Translations under genes and position numbers: made by a program
Notes under the pieces: generated by a model
What the model saw: the letters and a program-made list of their open reading frames with translations, nothing else
The model's database searches: none
What the model was told of the DNA's origin: nothing
NCBI GenBank assembly: GCA_964413935.1
Contig: CAYPTY010000001.1
Coordinates: 164,948-228,947, forward strand
Direction of reading: 5' to 3'
From: CAYPTY01 sp964413935
GTDB lineage: Bacteria > Bacteroidota > Rhodothermia > Balneolales > Balneolaceae
DNA: 64,000 nt
Part shown: positions 17,685-25,414 of the stretch, piece after piece
Layout: each line of letters begins with the position of its first letter
How positions within the stretch are numbered: the stretch's first letter is position 1

Positions 17685-17714
17685 TTGCTTTTCTGCTATT
17701 CTGCCTAAGTTATG
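17685..17714 (+). promoter_or_regulatory. Putative promoter of the thioredoxin-like gene
   Basis: TTG at 17685-17687 is followed by exactly 18 bases and then TAAGTTATG, which resembles the Bacteroidota-type promoter (TTG - about 19 - TAnnTTTG). The same TTG-N18-TAnnTTA arrangement occurs upstream of hsp20. It lies 26 bases before the start codon. This is based on pattern only. Confidence 0.4.
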
Positions 17715-17739
17715 TTCAAAGCAAAACAGCAATACTGTG

Positions 17740-18273
17740 ATGAAAAAACTGATACTTATACTCGCCCTTTCCGTTGGCGCTTTCTTTGGCTGGGAGCATC
17801 AGGAAGAACTGATGTATGCGATCGGAACTTTTGATCAGCCGGAAATTGCCAAGAACGTAAGAAAGCCACTCAGAACACAAAATCTGAAGTGGATGTACCG
17901 ACAGAATAAGCAGCTGAGTGACCTGAGTGTTAAGGACTCCTACACTGTTGTTTATGTAAGCTCATCTGATTGTGAGTCATGCGCTTCACAGCTGAATAAG
18001 CTGCAGGCCTTTACAAAAAAACGTTCTGATGTTGTGATCTATAAAGTGACATCGGAGGTGAATCCTGAAAAAATTAACGAACCGGGTGAACTGATGGATC
18101 ATCAGACCCGCTACATGAAAGGCGTTTTCGAAGCCTACGAAATGGATAAAACACCACATGTAGAAATTTACGGGCCCAAGGGTGAACTGCTGGCCAGCGA
18201 CAAAGGTGGCTCCAGAAGAGGTTCACGATACTTCAATAAATGGATTGAGGAAGCCCTGAAGAAACGATTTTGA
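17740..18273 (+). CDS. Exported thioredoxin-fold protein with CXXC
   Basis: This 177-residue protein has a short hydrophobic N-terminus (about 3-15, a signal peptide or anchor) and then a thioredoxin-like domain. VVYVSSSDCESCASQL contains the redox pair C78-E-S-C81 after a hydrophobic strand. A later TPHVEIYGPKGELL segment supplies the cis-proline (TP) expected opposite the active site. A disulfide or thiol redox role in the periplasm is likely; the partner is unknown. The start is the ATG at 17740; a GTG directly before it is in frame. It is a single gene between two terminators. Confidence 0.8.
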   Translation: MKKLILILALSVGAFFGWEHQEELMYAIGTFDQPEIAKNVRKPLRTQNLKWMYRQNKQLSDLSVKDSYTVVYVSSSDCESCASQLNKLQAFTKKRSDVVIYKVTSEVNPEKINEPGELMDHQTRYMKGVFEAYEMDKTPHVEIYGPKGELLASDKGGSRRGSRYFNKWIEEALKKRF

Positions 18274-18314
18274 GACGAGGAGCAAAAGATAAGAAAGCAT
18301 AAGTACTCAGTATT

Positions 18315-18350
18315 AAAAAAGGTGAGGTTGATTCTTCACCTTTTTTTTTT
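18315..18350 (+). terminator. Rho-independent terminator after thioredoxin-like gene
   Basis: AAAAAAGGTGA pairs with TCACCTTTTTT around a ten-base loop and the run continues to ten T residues (18341-18350). It separates the thioredoxin-like gene from the MscS gene. Confidence 0.85.
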
Positions 18351-18401
18351 GCACCTTATCGATGTTCAATCATTTAGACTTCAACTAAAAATTTTTCAGA
18401 A

Positions 18402-19223
18402 ATGGAATTCGATTATCAGGGTATTATGGATCAGCTGGTCAGTATTGTAGTGGAATACGGACCCCGGCTGCTGGGCGCAATTGTTGTTTATATCATCGGT
18501 TCATGGGTAATTAAAGGTATTACCCGTGCTTTTGGCATGGCACTGGATCGAAAATACGCGGATAATACCCTTTCCCCATTCCTCAAAGGCATGGTACAAA
18601 CCCTGCTCAGGGTATTGCTGATTATCTCGGTGCTGGGAATGATCGGCATCGAAATGACCTCCTTTATTGCCATTCTTGGTGCGGTAGGTCTGGCCGTTGG
18701 TATGGCTCTGTCGGGCACCTTGCAAAACTTTGCCGGCAGTGTGATCATTTTGCTCTTCCGTCCCTACAAAGTGGGGGATTTCATCGATACCCAGGGCTAT
18801 TCCGGAACCGTCAGAGAGATTCAGATTTTCAACACTGTACTTACCACCCCGGATAACAAGACCATCATTCTGCCAAACGGTTCACTTTCCAATTCTTCAC
18901 TGATCAATTACTCGGCTCAGGAAAACCGTCGTGTTGACTGGACCTTCGGCATGGGCTACGGCGATAATGCCGACGAAGCCATGGCTCTGCTCAGAAAACT
19001 CTGTGATGAAGATGAACGCATCCACAAAGAACCGGAAGTGTTTATCGGCTTGTCTGAACTTGCCGACAATTCCGTGAATTTTGTGGTTCGTGCCTGGGTT
19101 ACCGCTTCGGATTTCTGGGATGTGCACTTCGACATGAACAAAAAAGTGTATGAGGAATTCAACAAAGCCGGACTGAACATTCCTTATCCTCAGATGGATG
19201 TTCACCTGCATAAGGCCGACTGA
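18402..19223 (+). CDS. Small-conductance mechanosensitive channel (MscS family)
   Basis: The 273-residue inner-membrane channel has the minimal MscS layout: three transmembrane helices in the first ~125 residues, the pore-lining TM3 rich in Gly/Ala (ILGAVGLAVGMALSGTLQNF), then the beta domain (FRPYKVGDFIDTQGYSGTV) and the C-terminal alpha/beta domain ending IPYPQMDVHLHK. These channels open on osmotic downshock to release solutes. The length is close to E. coli MscS (286). It has its own upstream space after a terminator. Confidence 0.95.
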   Translation: MEFDYQGIMDQLVSIVVEYGPRLLGAIVVYIIGSWVIKGITRAFGMALDRKYADNTLSPFLKGMVQTLLRVLLIISVLGMIGIEMTSFIAILGAVGLAVGMALSGTLQNFAGSVIILLFRPYKVGDFIDTQGYSGTVREIQIFNTVLTTPDNKTIILPNGSLSNSSLINYSAQENRRVDWTFGMGYGDNADEAMALLRKLCDEDERIHKEPEVFIGLSELADNSVNFVVRAWVTASDFWDVHFDMNKKVYEEFNKAGLNIPYPQMDVHLHKAD

Positions 19224-19253
19224 TTCTCTGTCATTCCATTGCTGATAATGTGC

Positions 19254-19300
19254 TATATTTGTGCGGTTTACACGGGGCTGGCTCTCGTCGCACAAATATA
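19254..19300. promoter_or_regulatory. Perfect 12-bp inverted repeat in the sbtA upstream region
   Basis: TATATTTGTGCG at 19254-19265 is repeated exactly in inverted form (CGCACAAATATA) at 19289-19300 with 23 bases between. The left arm contains TATATTTG, a match to the TAnnTTTG -7 box of Bacteroidota promoters, though I find no good TTG at the expected distance. It could be an operator for a dimeric regulator or a 5' leader hairpin 41 bases upstream of the permease start. A second palindrome, CTGCCGGCAG (19305-19314), follows. Confidence 0.55.
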
Positions 19301-19341
19301 AATTCTGCCGGCAGTACCCATTCATCAACCTCAGCACATTT

Positions 19342-20310
19342 ATGAATTTAGACTTACTGATTGAGAATCTGAAGAACCCCGCTCTGCTCTTCTTCGTCCT
19401 GGGGCTCATTGCTGTTTATGTTAAAAGCGACCTCAAAATCCCGGATACATCCTCAAAGTTTATTTCGATGTATCTGCTTTTCAGCATCGGTTTTAATGGC
19501 GGTCAGGAACTGGCCCACGAAAAGTTATCGATTGAAATCCTTTGGTTGGTGTTGCTCGCGATTGTCTCTGCTGTTGTGATTCCTTTTTACACATTTCAGA
19601 TCCTTCGCCGCAAAATGACGGTATATGATGCCGGTGCCGTGGCAGCTTCCTATGGTTCGGTGAGTGCAGTAACCTTTATTACGGCTGTGGCCTATCTGGA
19701 ATCCATGGAGATGGCCATGAACGGCTATATGGTAGCCATCATGGCCTTGATGGAATCGCCAGCTATTATTGCAGGCCTCATTCTCATATCCATTCACAAT
19801 ATTGACAAGTCAGAAACCATCAAGAAGAGGCATGCAATAAAGCATTCTCTCACCAACGGTAGTGTATTGCTCATTTTGGGCAGTCTTGTAATTGGCTATC
19901 TGGCTTCGGATGAACAGGCTGCAGGTATCGAACCTTTCACCACGGATCTCTTCAAAGGTTTTCTGGCCATTTTCCTGCTTGATATGGGACTGGTCAGTGG
20001 TTCCAAAATGCAGTCCCTGATTAACAAAGGATGGTATCCCATCGCCTTTGCCATCATTATTCCCATTATCAACGGCTGTGTTTTTGCCGTACTTACCGCT
20101 TTTATTTCGGATGACGTAACCAACCGCTTCATGTTTGCGGTGCTGGCTGCATCAGCCTCCTACATTGCGGTTCCTGCCGCTATGAAAGTAACCGTACCCA
20201 AAGCCAATCCCGGTTTATTTCTTCCCATGGCCCTTGCTGTTACTTTCCCGGTCAACATCACCATCGGTTTGCCTATCTATTTGGGTATTGTACAGAACTT
20301 CAATGTCTGA
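19342..20310 (+). CDS. Sodium-dependent bicarbonate permease, SbtA family
   Basis: This 322-residue integral membrane protein has about ten hydrophobic helices in two related halves and matches the SbtA/DUF897 family that imports bicarbonate with sodium (PALLFFVLGLIAVYVKSDL, YLLFSIGFNGGQEL, GAVAASYGSVSAVTFITAVA, IALMESPAII-type, LLDMGLVSGSKM, ASASYIAVPAAMK). I start at the ATG at 19342 (MNLDLLIENLKNP); a longer frame from GTG at 19261 would run through the inverted repeat. The usual PII-like partner SbtB is not adjacent. In a non-photosynthetic bacterium it may feed bicarbonate to carboxylases such as the one at 11394. A bidirectional terminator follows. Confidence 0.9.
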   Translation: MNLDLLIENLKNPALLFFVLGLIAVYVKSDLKIPDTSSKFISMYLLFSIGFNGGQELAHEKLSIEILWLVLLAIVSAVVIPFYTFQILRRKMTVYDAGAVAASYGSVSAVTFITAVAYLESMEMAMNGYMVAIMALMESPAIIAGLILISIHNIDKSETIKKRHAIKHSLTNGSVLLILGSLVIGYLASDEQAAGIEPFTTDLFKGFLAIFLLDMGLVSGSKMQSLINKGWYPIAFAIIIPIINGCVFAVLTAFISDDVTNRFMFAVLAASASYIAVPAAMKVTVPKANPGLFLPMALAVTFPVNITIGLPIYLGIVQNFNV

Positions 20311-20313
20311 AAT

Positions 20314-20342
20314 AAAAAAGGCGGTGCTCTGACCGCCTTTTT
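20314..20342. terminator. Bidirectional terminator between sbtA-type gene and clpB
   Basis: AAAAGGCGGT and ACCGCCTTTT form a perfect stem around GCTCTG, with A-run on the left and T-run on the right, so it can serve the convergent genes on both strands. Confidence 0.85.
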
Positions 20343-20366
20343 CTGACTTAATTTTAGGGTTGAAGA

Positions 20367-22994
20367 TTATTCCACCCACTCTACTATGTCCTCAACGACC
20401 TCCACAAAGGTAATCTCATCTCCTTTGATGGTGGCTTCGTAATGAATCGGACCTTCCTTGTCCCGGCTGATGAGTAGTGTCGCCAGTTTATTGGTGATGT
20501 TCTGCTGAATAACTCTCTTCAGCGGTCTGGCTCCAAATACGGGATCGTACCCACGTTCAGACAGCCAGTCTTTGATCTTCTCGCTTACCGAAAGTTTGAT
20601 CTCATTTTTTGCCAGCAGCTTATGAACGTGTTTCAGCTGTATATCCACAATTTCACGGATGTGCTCTTTGCCCAGTGGGTGGAATACGATCACATCATCA
20701 ATACGATTGAGGAATTCAGGGCGAATCGTAGCCTTCAGCTGATCCATCAGTTTCATCTGTAGCTCGCGGTATTGCTCTTCATCGATTTCACCTCCGCTTT
20801 TCTCCATCTCATTCACAATCATGTGAGATCCGATGTTGGAAGTCATAATGATGATGGTATTCTTGAAATCAACGGTAACGCCTTTGTTGTCGGTGAGGCG
20901 GCCTTCATCCAGAACCTGCAGAAGTATATTAAACACATCCGGATGTGCTTTTTCGATTTCATCCAGCAGAATAACCGAATAGGGTTGACGACGGGCAGCT
21001 TCGGTAAGCTGACCTCCCTCATCATATCCCACATAGCCCGGAGGTGCACCTATCAGCCTGCTCACACTGTGTTTTTCCATGTATTCGCTCATGTCAATGC
21101 GGATCATAGCATGTTCGTCATTGAAGAGGAACTCGGCCAGTGAACGGGCCAGCTCGGTTTTACCCACACCGGTTGAACCCAGAAATATGAAGGAACCGAT
21201 GGGCTTTGATTCATCCTGAAGTCCGGCTCGGGAACGGCGAACCGCATTGGAAACCGCCTCAATAGCCATATCCTGACCGATCACGCGCTTGTGCAGTTCT
21301 TCCTCGAGCAGCAATAGTTTCTGACGCTCACTCTGCAGCATGCGGGTTACCGGGATGCCGGTCCATCGGGAAACGATATCCGCGATATCTTCGGATTCAA
21401 CTTCCTCTTTCAGCAGGGTCTGCCCCTTCTGCATCTCGGAAATCCTTGTCTTGGTTTCCTCCAGTTCCTTCTCCAGCTGGGTGATGGTGCCGTATCTAAG
21501 CTCGGCAACCTTCTCATAATCTCCGCTTCGCTCTGCCTTATCCGCTTCATTTCGGGTCGTTTCAATGGCGGATTTCAGCTCCTGCACCTTTTGGATAAGA
21601 TCACGTTCCTGCTCCCACTGAATGCGCATGCCTTTGCGCTCCTCTTCCAGATCTGCCAGTTCTTTATCGATGCTGGAAAGTTTTTTCTCATCCTTTTCCC
21701 GCTTCAATGCTTCGCGCTCGATTTCCAGCTGTCGGATTTGTCTTTCGATGCTGTCCAGTTCTTCGGGCAGGGAGTCGATCTGCAGACGCAGTCGTGATGC
21801 AGCTTCATCAATCAAATCGATGGCTTTGTCCGGAAGGAATCGATCTGAAATATACCGGTGCGATAATTCCGCAGCCGAAACAATAGCTCCGTCGGTGATT
21901 CTCACCCCGTGATGCACTTCATAACGCTCCTGCAGTCCCCTCAGAATGGAAATGGTATCCTCCACCGAAGGCTCATTGATCATCACGGTCTGAAGTCGGC
22001 GTTCCAGAGCCTTGTCTTTTTCGATGTATTTGCGGTATTCATCCAGTGTGGTCGCACCTATGGCATGCATTTCGCCGCGGGCCAGGGCCGGCTTCAGGAT
22101 GTTGGCGGCGTCCATGGCTCCATCTGTGGCACCGGCTCCTACCAGCGTATGGATTTCATCAATGAAGAGAATAATCTCTCCTTCTGAATCGGTCACTTCC
22201 TTAATTACGGCTTTCAGTCGCTCTTCAAATTCACCACGGAATTTAGTTCCGGCCACAAGTGCACCCATATCCAGGGCGACGATGCGTTTGGTTTTGAGTC
22301 CTTCAGGAACATCACCCCGCACAATTCGGAGTGCCAGTCCTTCGGCAATTGCGGTTTTACCCACACCGGGTTCTCCGATCAGTACGGGATTGTTTTTGGT
22401 TCGCCGGGTCAGAATCTGCATCACCCGACGAATCTCGCCATCGCGGCCAATCACCGGATCCAGCTTATTCTTTTCTGCCAGTTCATTCAGGTCCCGGGCG
22501 TATTTTTCGAGTGAATTGTAACGGCTTTCAGCGTTTGGATCGTCTACTTTCTGTCCGCCCCGCACATCATCCAGTATTTTCAGGATGTTACTTTTCTGCG
22601 CACCCTGATCCGTCAGGATCTTTGCTGTTTCACTTTTCCCTTCCGATGCAGCAATCAAAAGATGTTCTGAGCTGATGTATTCGTCGCCCAGTTCACTCGC
22701 CGTTTTCTGTGCCAGGTCAAAGAGGCTTTTGGCATCGGCCGACAAATACTGTCCGCTAACCGATGCTCCCTGAACTTTGGGCAGTCGTTGCAGCTGTTCA
22801 TCCAGTTTCTGGCTGATGATCGGAGTATTGGCACCCAGCTTGGCCAGAATGGTTTGTACGATATTATTCTTATCGCCCAGCAGTGCTTTCAGGATATGCG
22901 CCGGTTCCACCGCCTGATTATTGCCGGATGTAGTCAGCTCCAATGCTGCCTGAATGGCTTCCTGGGCTTTCAATGTGTATTTATTCAGATTCAT
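20367..22994 (-). CDS. clpB: ATP-dependent disaggregase ClpB
   Basis: The 875-residue AAA+ chaperone resolves aggregated proteins with the DnaK system in the cytoplasm. Domains in order are: Clp-N repeats (1-~145, MNLNKYTLKAQEAIQAALEL), AAA-1 with Walker A GEPGVGKT near 205 and Walker B ILFIDEIHTL, the coiled-coil middle domain (~405-525, rich in Glu/Lys/Arg), AAA-2 with Walker A GSTGVGKTE near 605 and VILLDEIEKAHPDVF, and the C-terminal D2-small domain (GYDPVFGARPLKRVIQ). Pore-loop GAKFRGEFEERL-like (GTKFRGEFEERL) and GYVGYDEGG tyrosine loops are present. No internal start is needed. It heads a stress cluster with a Deg protease and hsp20 upstream, each with its own terminator. Confidence 0.98.
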   Translation of the reverse strand: MNLNKYTLKAQEAIQAALELTTSGNNQAVEPAHILKALLGDKNNIVQTILAKLGANTPIISQKLDEQLQRLPKVQGASVSGQYLSADAKSLFDLAQKTASELGDEYISSEHLLIAASEGKSETAKILTDQGAQKSNILKILDDVRGGQKVDDPNAESRYNSLEKYARDLNELAEKNKLDPVIGRDGEIRRVMQILTRRTKNNPVLIGEPGVGKTAIAEGLALRIVRGDVPEGLKTKRIVALDMGALVAGTKFRGEFEERLKAVIKEVTDSEGEIILFIDEIHTLVGAGATDGAMDAANILKPALARGEMHAIGATTLDEYRKYIEKDKALERRLQTVMINEPSVEDTISILRGLQERYEVHHGVRITDGAIVSAAELSHRYISDRFLPDKAIDLIDEAASRLRLQIDSLPEELDSIERQIRQLEIEREALKREKDEKKLSSIDKELADLEEERKGMRIQWEQERDLIQKVQELKSAIETTRNEADKAERSGDYEKVAELRYGTITQLEKELEETKTRISEMQKGQTLLKEEVESEDIADIVSRWTGIPVTRMLQSERQKLLLLEEELHKRVIGQDMAIEAVSNAVRRSRAGLQDESKPIGSFIFLGSTGVGKTELARSLAEFLFNDEHAMIRIDMSEYMEKHSVSRLIGAPPGYVGYDEGGQLTEAARRQPYSVILLDEIEKAHPDVFNILLQVLDEGRLTDNKGVTVDFKNTIIIMTSNIGSHMIVNEMEKSGGEIDEEQYRELQMKLMDQLKATIRPEFLNRIDDVIVFHPLGKEHIREIVDIQLKHVHKLLAKNEIKLSVSEKIKDWLSERGYDPVFGARPLKRVIQQNITNKLATLLISRDKEGPIHYEATIKGDEITFVEVVEDIVEWVE

Positions 22995-23078
22995 AGTAAT
23001 TCCTTAAATCATTTCTCTTGTTTCCCTGTAGTACACCAATATCATGCCAAACCACCCAAATCGGCAGACTTCTGCCAT

Positions 23079-23116
23079 AAAAAAACCCGCAGCCTGACGG
23101 GCAGGTGCGGGTTTTT
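23079..23116 (-). terminator. Terminator after the Deg protease gene
   Basis: On the minus strand TGCGGGTTTTT pairs with AAAAACCCGCA; the perfect 11-bp stem encloses a 14-base loop and ends in seven U residues. It lies between the Deg protease stop and the clpB start. Confidence 0.85.
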
Positions 23117-23144
23117 GTGCTACGCATCTATGTTTTAAATCACA

Positions 23145-24647
23145 CTATAACCGGAATGCCACATATTCACTGGATGAACCGCGCTGAATGGTGAGCAGCG
23201 CTACTTTTTCCTTCGCTTTTATGAGTTTTTCAATGGCCTGATAGAATTCATAGGGGGATTCCACATCTTCGCGGCTCACCTGAGTGATTACATCACCCCT
23301 GCGCAATCCACGATCGTATGCTTCAGAGCCCCGGTTAATTCGGTTTACCAGCACGCCTTCAATCTCGGTATCAAGGTCCAGCTGGGAGCGGAGTTCATCC
23401 GTCAGGCTCATGATGTTGAAACCCAGGGTTTCTTCCATCACTTCATCGTCTTCCGGGGTCTGGGCAGCGGCGAGGTCATCCGGACGGGAACCCAGCTCAA
23501 CCTCACGGGTTATCTCTCTGCCGTTTCTCAGAATACTCAATTCAATTACATCGCCGGGACGGTAGGTGGCTACTTTGGTCCGGAAGGCGAAATAATCGCG
23601 TATTTCTTCCCCGTTCAGTGCAGTGATAATATCCCCGTCTTTGAGTCCGCCCTCATCCGCCGGACTGCCTGCTTCCACACGGTTGATGATGATTCCGCGC
23701 ACATCTTCAAGGCCCAGTCCTTCAGCCAGTAACTGATCCACATTGGCACCCAGGATGCCCAGATATCCTCTGGATACTTCCCCATCATCCATTAAATCTT
23801 TCATGATGCGGTCAGCCAAGTTTACCGGAATGGAAAAGCCGATCCCGTCATTACCACCGGATCTGGATGCAATCGCTGAATTGATACCTACCAGCTCCCC
23901 ATCCAGGTTGATAAGTGCACCCCCGGAGTTTCCGGGATTAATAGCTGCATCAGTCTGAATAAAATCTTCGAAGCCAAGGTAATCCCTGCCCTGAAGCAAG
24001 CCGATATTTCTTCCTTTTGCAGATACAATACCCAGCGAAACGGTATGAGCCAGATTCGCATCCAGGGGAGAACCAATAGCAAGAACAAATTCTCCAACTC
24101 TGGTTTTGTCACTGTTACCCAGCTTGATGTAAGGCAGGTCATCACGTTCAACTTTCAGCACAGCTATGTCGGTTTCCCGGTCAGAGCCGATGATTTCAGC
24201 CTCTGATTCTTCCCCGTCAATAAATACAACGGTTATCTCATCAGCGCCGTCAATCACATGATGATTGGTCATGATGTATCCATCATCAGAAACAATCACG
24301 CCGGATCCCAGTCCGCGGCGGGTTTGCTCACGCCCTTCATTACCATAAGGATTACCAAAAAACTCCATCAGCGGATTTTGCCGCAGAGTAACCGTTGATT
24401 TGGTAGTGATGGTTACCACGGTCGGTTTGGTCGACTCAGCGATGTCCACAATGGCATCGTTAAAGTCTTTGAGATTGAAAAGAGTTCTGTTTTCGGAGGA
24501 TGGAACTTCAACAGCTTGACCATTACTGATTCCATAATTTCCCCCGAAAGAGGCTTTCGTCGATGATTGCTGAGGCAGGAATTGCATGGCTAACAGGATC
24601 AGAGCCAGCAGGCCAAAACCCCACATTTGAAGATTATTCTGCTTCAT
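23145..24647 (-). CDS. Periplasmic serine endoprotease, Do/DegQ (HtrA) family
   Basis: The 500-residue protein has an N-terminal signal/anchor (about 7-25), a trypsin-like domain and two PDZ domains (about 310-395 and 415-498). The catalytic triad is visible: H130 in TNHHVIDGADE, D160 in ETDIAVLKVE and S241 in NPGNSGGALINLDGE. The expected substrate loop FGRVPSAKGR-type region is GIVSAKGRNIG. Deg proteases degrade and chaperone misfolded envelope proteins, fitting a cell with many exported barrel and type IX cargo proteins. A proline/serine linker precedes the protease domain. It is flanked by terminators and lies between hsp20 and clpB, so the cluster is probably a stress region but not one operon. 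Confidence 0.95.
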   Translation of the reverse strand: MKQNNLQMWGFGLLALILLAMQFLPQQSSTKASFGGNYGISNGQAVEVPSSENRTLFNLKDFNDAIVDIAESTKPTVVTITTKSTVTLRQNPLMEFFGNPYGNEGREQTRRGLGSGVIVSDDGYIMTNHHVIDGADEITVVFIDGEESEAEIIGSDRETDIAVLKVERDDLPYIKLGNSDKTRVGEFVLAIGSPLDANLAHTVSLGIVSAKGRNIGLLQGRDYLGFEDFIQTDAAINPGNSGGALINLDGELVGINSAIASRSGGNDGIGFSIPVNLADRIMKDLMDDGEVSRGYLGILGANVDQLLAEGLGLEDVRGIIINRVEAGSPADEGGLKDGDIITALNGEEIRDYFAFRTKVATYRPGDVIELSILRNGREITREVELGSRPDDLAAAQTPEDDEVMEETLGFNIMSLTDELRSQLDLDTEIEGVLVNRINRGSEAYDRGLRRGDVITQVSREDVESPYEFYQAIEKLIKAKEKVALLTIQRGSSSEYVAFRL

Positions 24648-24718
24648 GATTATTCTGTTTTTGATTACGGATCAATAAACGCACCGGCCAGAGATTATTG
24701 TATGATGCCGGATGTTTT

Positions 24719-24757
24719 ACAAAAAAGCCGGGCCTGTTTTTCACGCAGGACCGGCTT
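24719..24757 (-). terminator. Terminator after hsp20
   Basis: On the minus strand AAGCCGG pairs with CCGGCTT, followed inside by CCTG/CAGG after one mismatch, and six U residues come after the stem (A-run at 24721-24726 on the plus strand). Confidence 0.85.
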
Positions 24758-24777
24758 AACCTATTTATCGGAGATTA

Positions 24778-25203
24778 TTATTTAATCTCGATCTGCTTCT
24801 TCGCTTTCTCTTCGTTCTTATCAATACTGATTTTGAGGATGCCATCTTTGAAATTGGCTTTGATGCTGTCCTGATCGATGCTGTCAGGCAGCTGAAATGA
24901 CCGGGTGAAAGAACCGTACTGGGTTTCAACCCGATGATATTTCTTGGTTTTATCCTCTTTTTCGAACTTACGCTCACCGCTGATGGTGAGTCGGTTATTC
25001 TCCAGATCCACTGTGATATCTTCTTTTTTAATACCGGGAAGCTGGGCTTCAATTTCGAAGCCGGATTCTGTTTCTGCTATGTCGATGTTCGGCAGAAAAC
25101 TTTCTTCGCGGGTATGTGCATCGTTGAAAATTTCGTCGAGGATATCATGAAATGGTCTTGAGAATAAATCTGTGTTTGGTCTTCTGTATTTAACAAGTGC
25201 CAT
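24778..25203 (-). CDS. Small heat-shock protein, Hsp20/alpha-crystallin family
   Basis: The 141-residue cytoplasmic holdase consists of an N-terminal arm (LFSRPFHDILDEIFND) and an alpha-crystallin domain from about 38 to 130 (NIDIAETESGFEIEAQLPGI, KKEDITVDLENNRLTISGER, FTRSFQLPDSIDQDSIKANF, DGILKISIDK) ending in KKQIEIK, where the C-terminal IEI is the inter-dimer anchoring motif. Length is normal. The Shine-Dalgarno-like ATGAGGT lies a few bases before the ATG. The upstream 211-base gap holds the promoter elements described separately. It binds unfolding proteins and hands them to DnaK/ClpB, whose gene is nearby. Confidence 0.97.
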   Translation of the reverse strand: MALVKYRRPNTDLFSRPFHDILDEIFNDAHTREESFLPNIDIAETESGFEIEAQLPGIKKEDITVDLENNRLTISGERKFEKEDKTKKYHRVETQYGSFTRSFQLPDSIDQDSIKANFKDGILKISIDKNEEKAKKQIEIK

Positions 25204-25229
25204 AGTTTAACCTCATTCGTTTTGAGTTT

Positions 25230-25258
25230 CTAAGTTATGTCTGCTTATAGACTTGCAA
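25230..25258 (-). promoter_or_regulatory. Putative housekeeping-type promoter of hsp20
   Basis: On the minus strand TTG (25258-25256), 18 bases and TAACTTAG (25237-25230) form the same TTG-N18-TAnnTTA arrangement seen before the thioredoxin-like gene. It starts transcription about 25 bases before the ATG if real. It overlaps the sigma-54-like element, so only one may be active. Confidence 0.35.
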
Positions 25259-25269
25259 CGAATGTGCCA
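25254..25269 (-). promoter_or_regulatory. Sigma-54-like -24/-12 element upstream of hsp20
   Basis: The minus-strand sequence TGGCACATTCGTTGCA matches the RpoN consensus TGGCAC-N5-TTGCA, with the required GG and GC separated by exactly ten bases. The predicted transcript start would be about 40 bases before the ATG. No RpoN activator is encoded in the window. It may be a chance match since the site also overlaps a housekeeping-type element. Confidence 0.4.
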
Positions 25270-25414
25270 ACAAAAAAGGCGTGGCTGATTATGACAAAAG
25301 TACTTTTACAGTATGAAGCAATTTCAGGCCTTGCGACAAGGCTGTATAGGCTGTCAGTGTAGGTATGACGCTACGTCAACCGGGGCAGGAAATAGTGGCA
25401 GATAAAGGCAGAAA
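25270..25414. other. Non-coding gap between hsp20 and DAHP synthase
   Basis: No ORF or RNA gene is seen. Two small hairpins occur: GCCTTG/CAAGGC at 25328-25342 and TGACG/CGTCA at 25365-25377. Neither is followed by a U-run on either strand, so I do not call them terminators. Confidence 0.5.

Noticed and set aside
17479..17739. Small RNA or tRNA in the gap before the thioredoxin-like gene
   Set aside because: No cloverleaf or conserved RNA core is visible; the gap is explained by a terminator and a promoter.
19342..20310. SbtB/PII-like partner gene next to the bicarbonate permease
   Set aside because: I looked on both sides; MscS lies upstream and clpB is convergent downstream, so there is no SbtB candidate.
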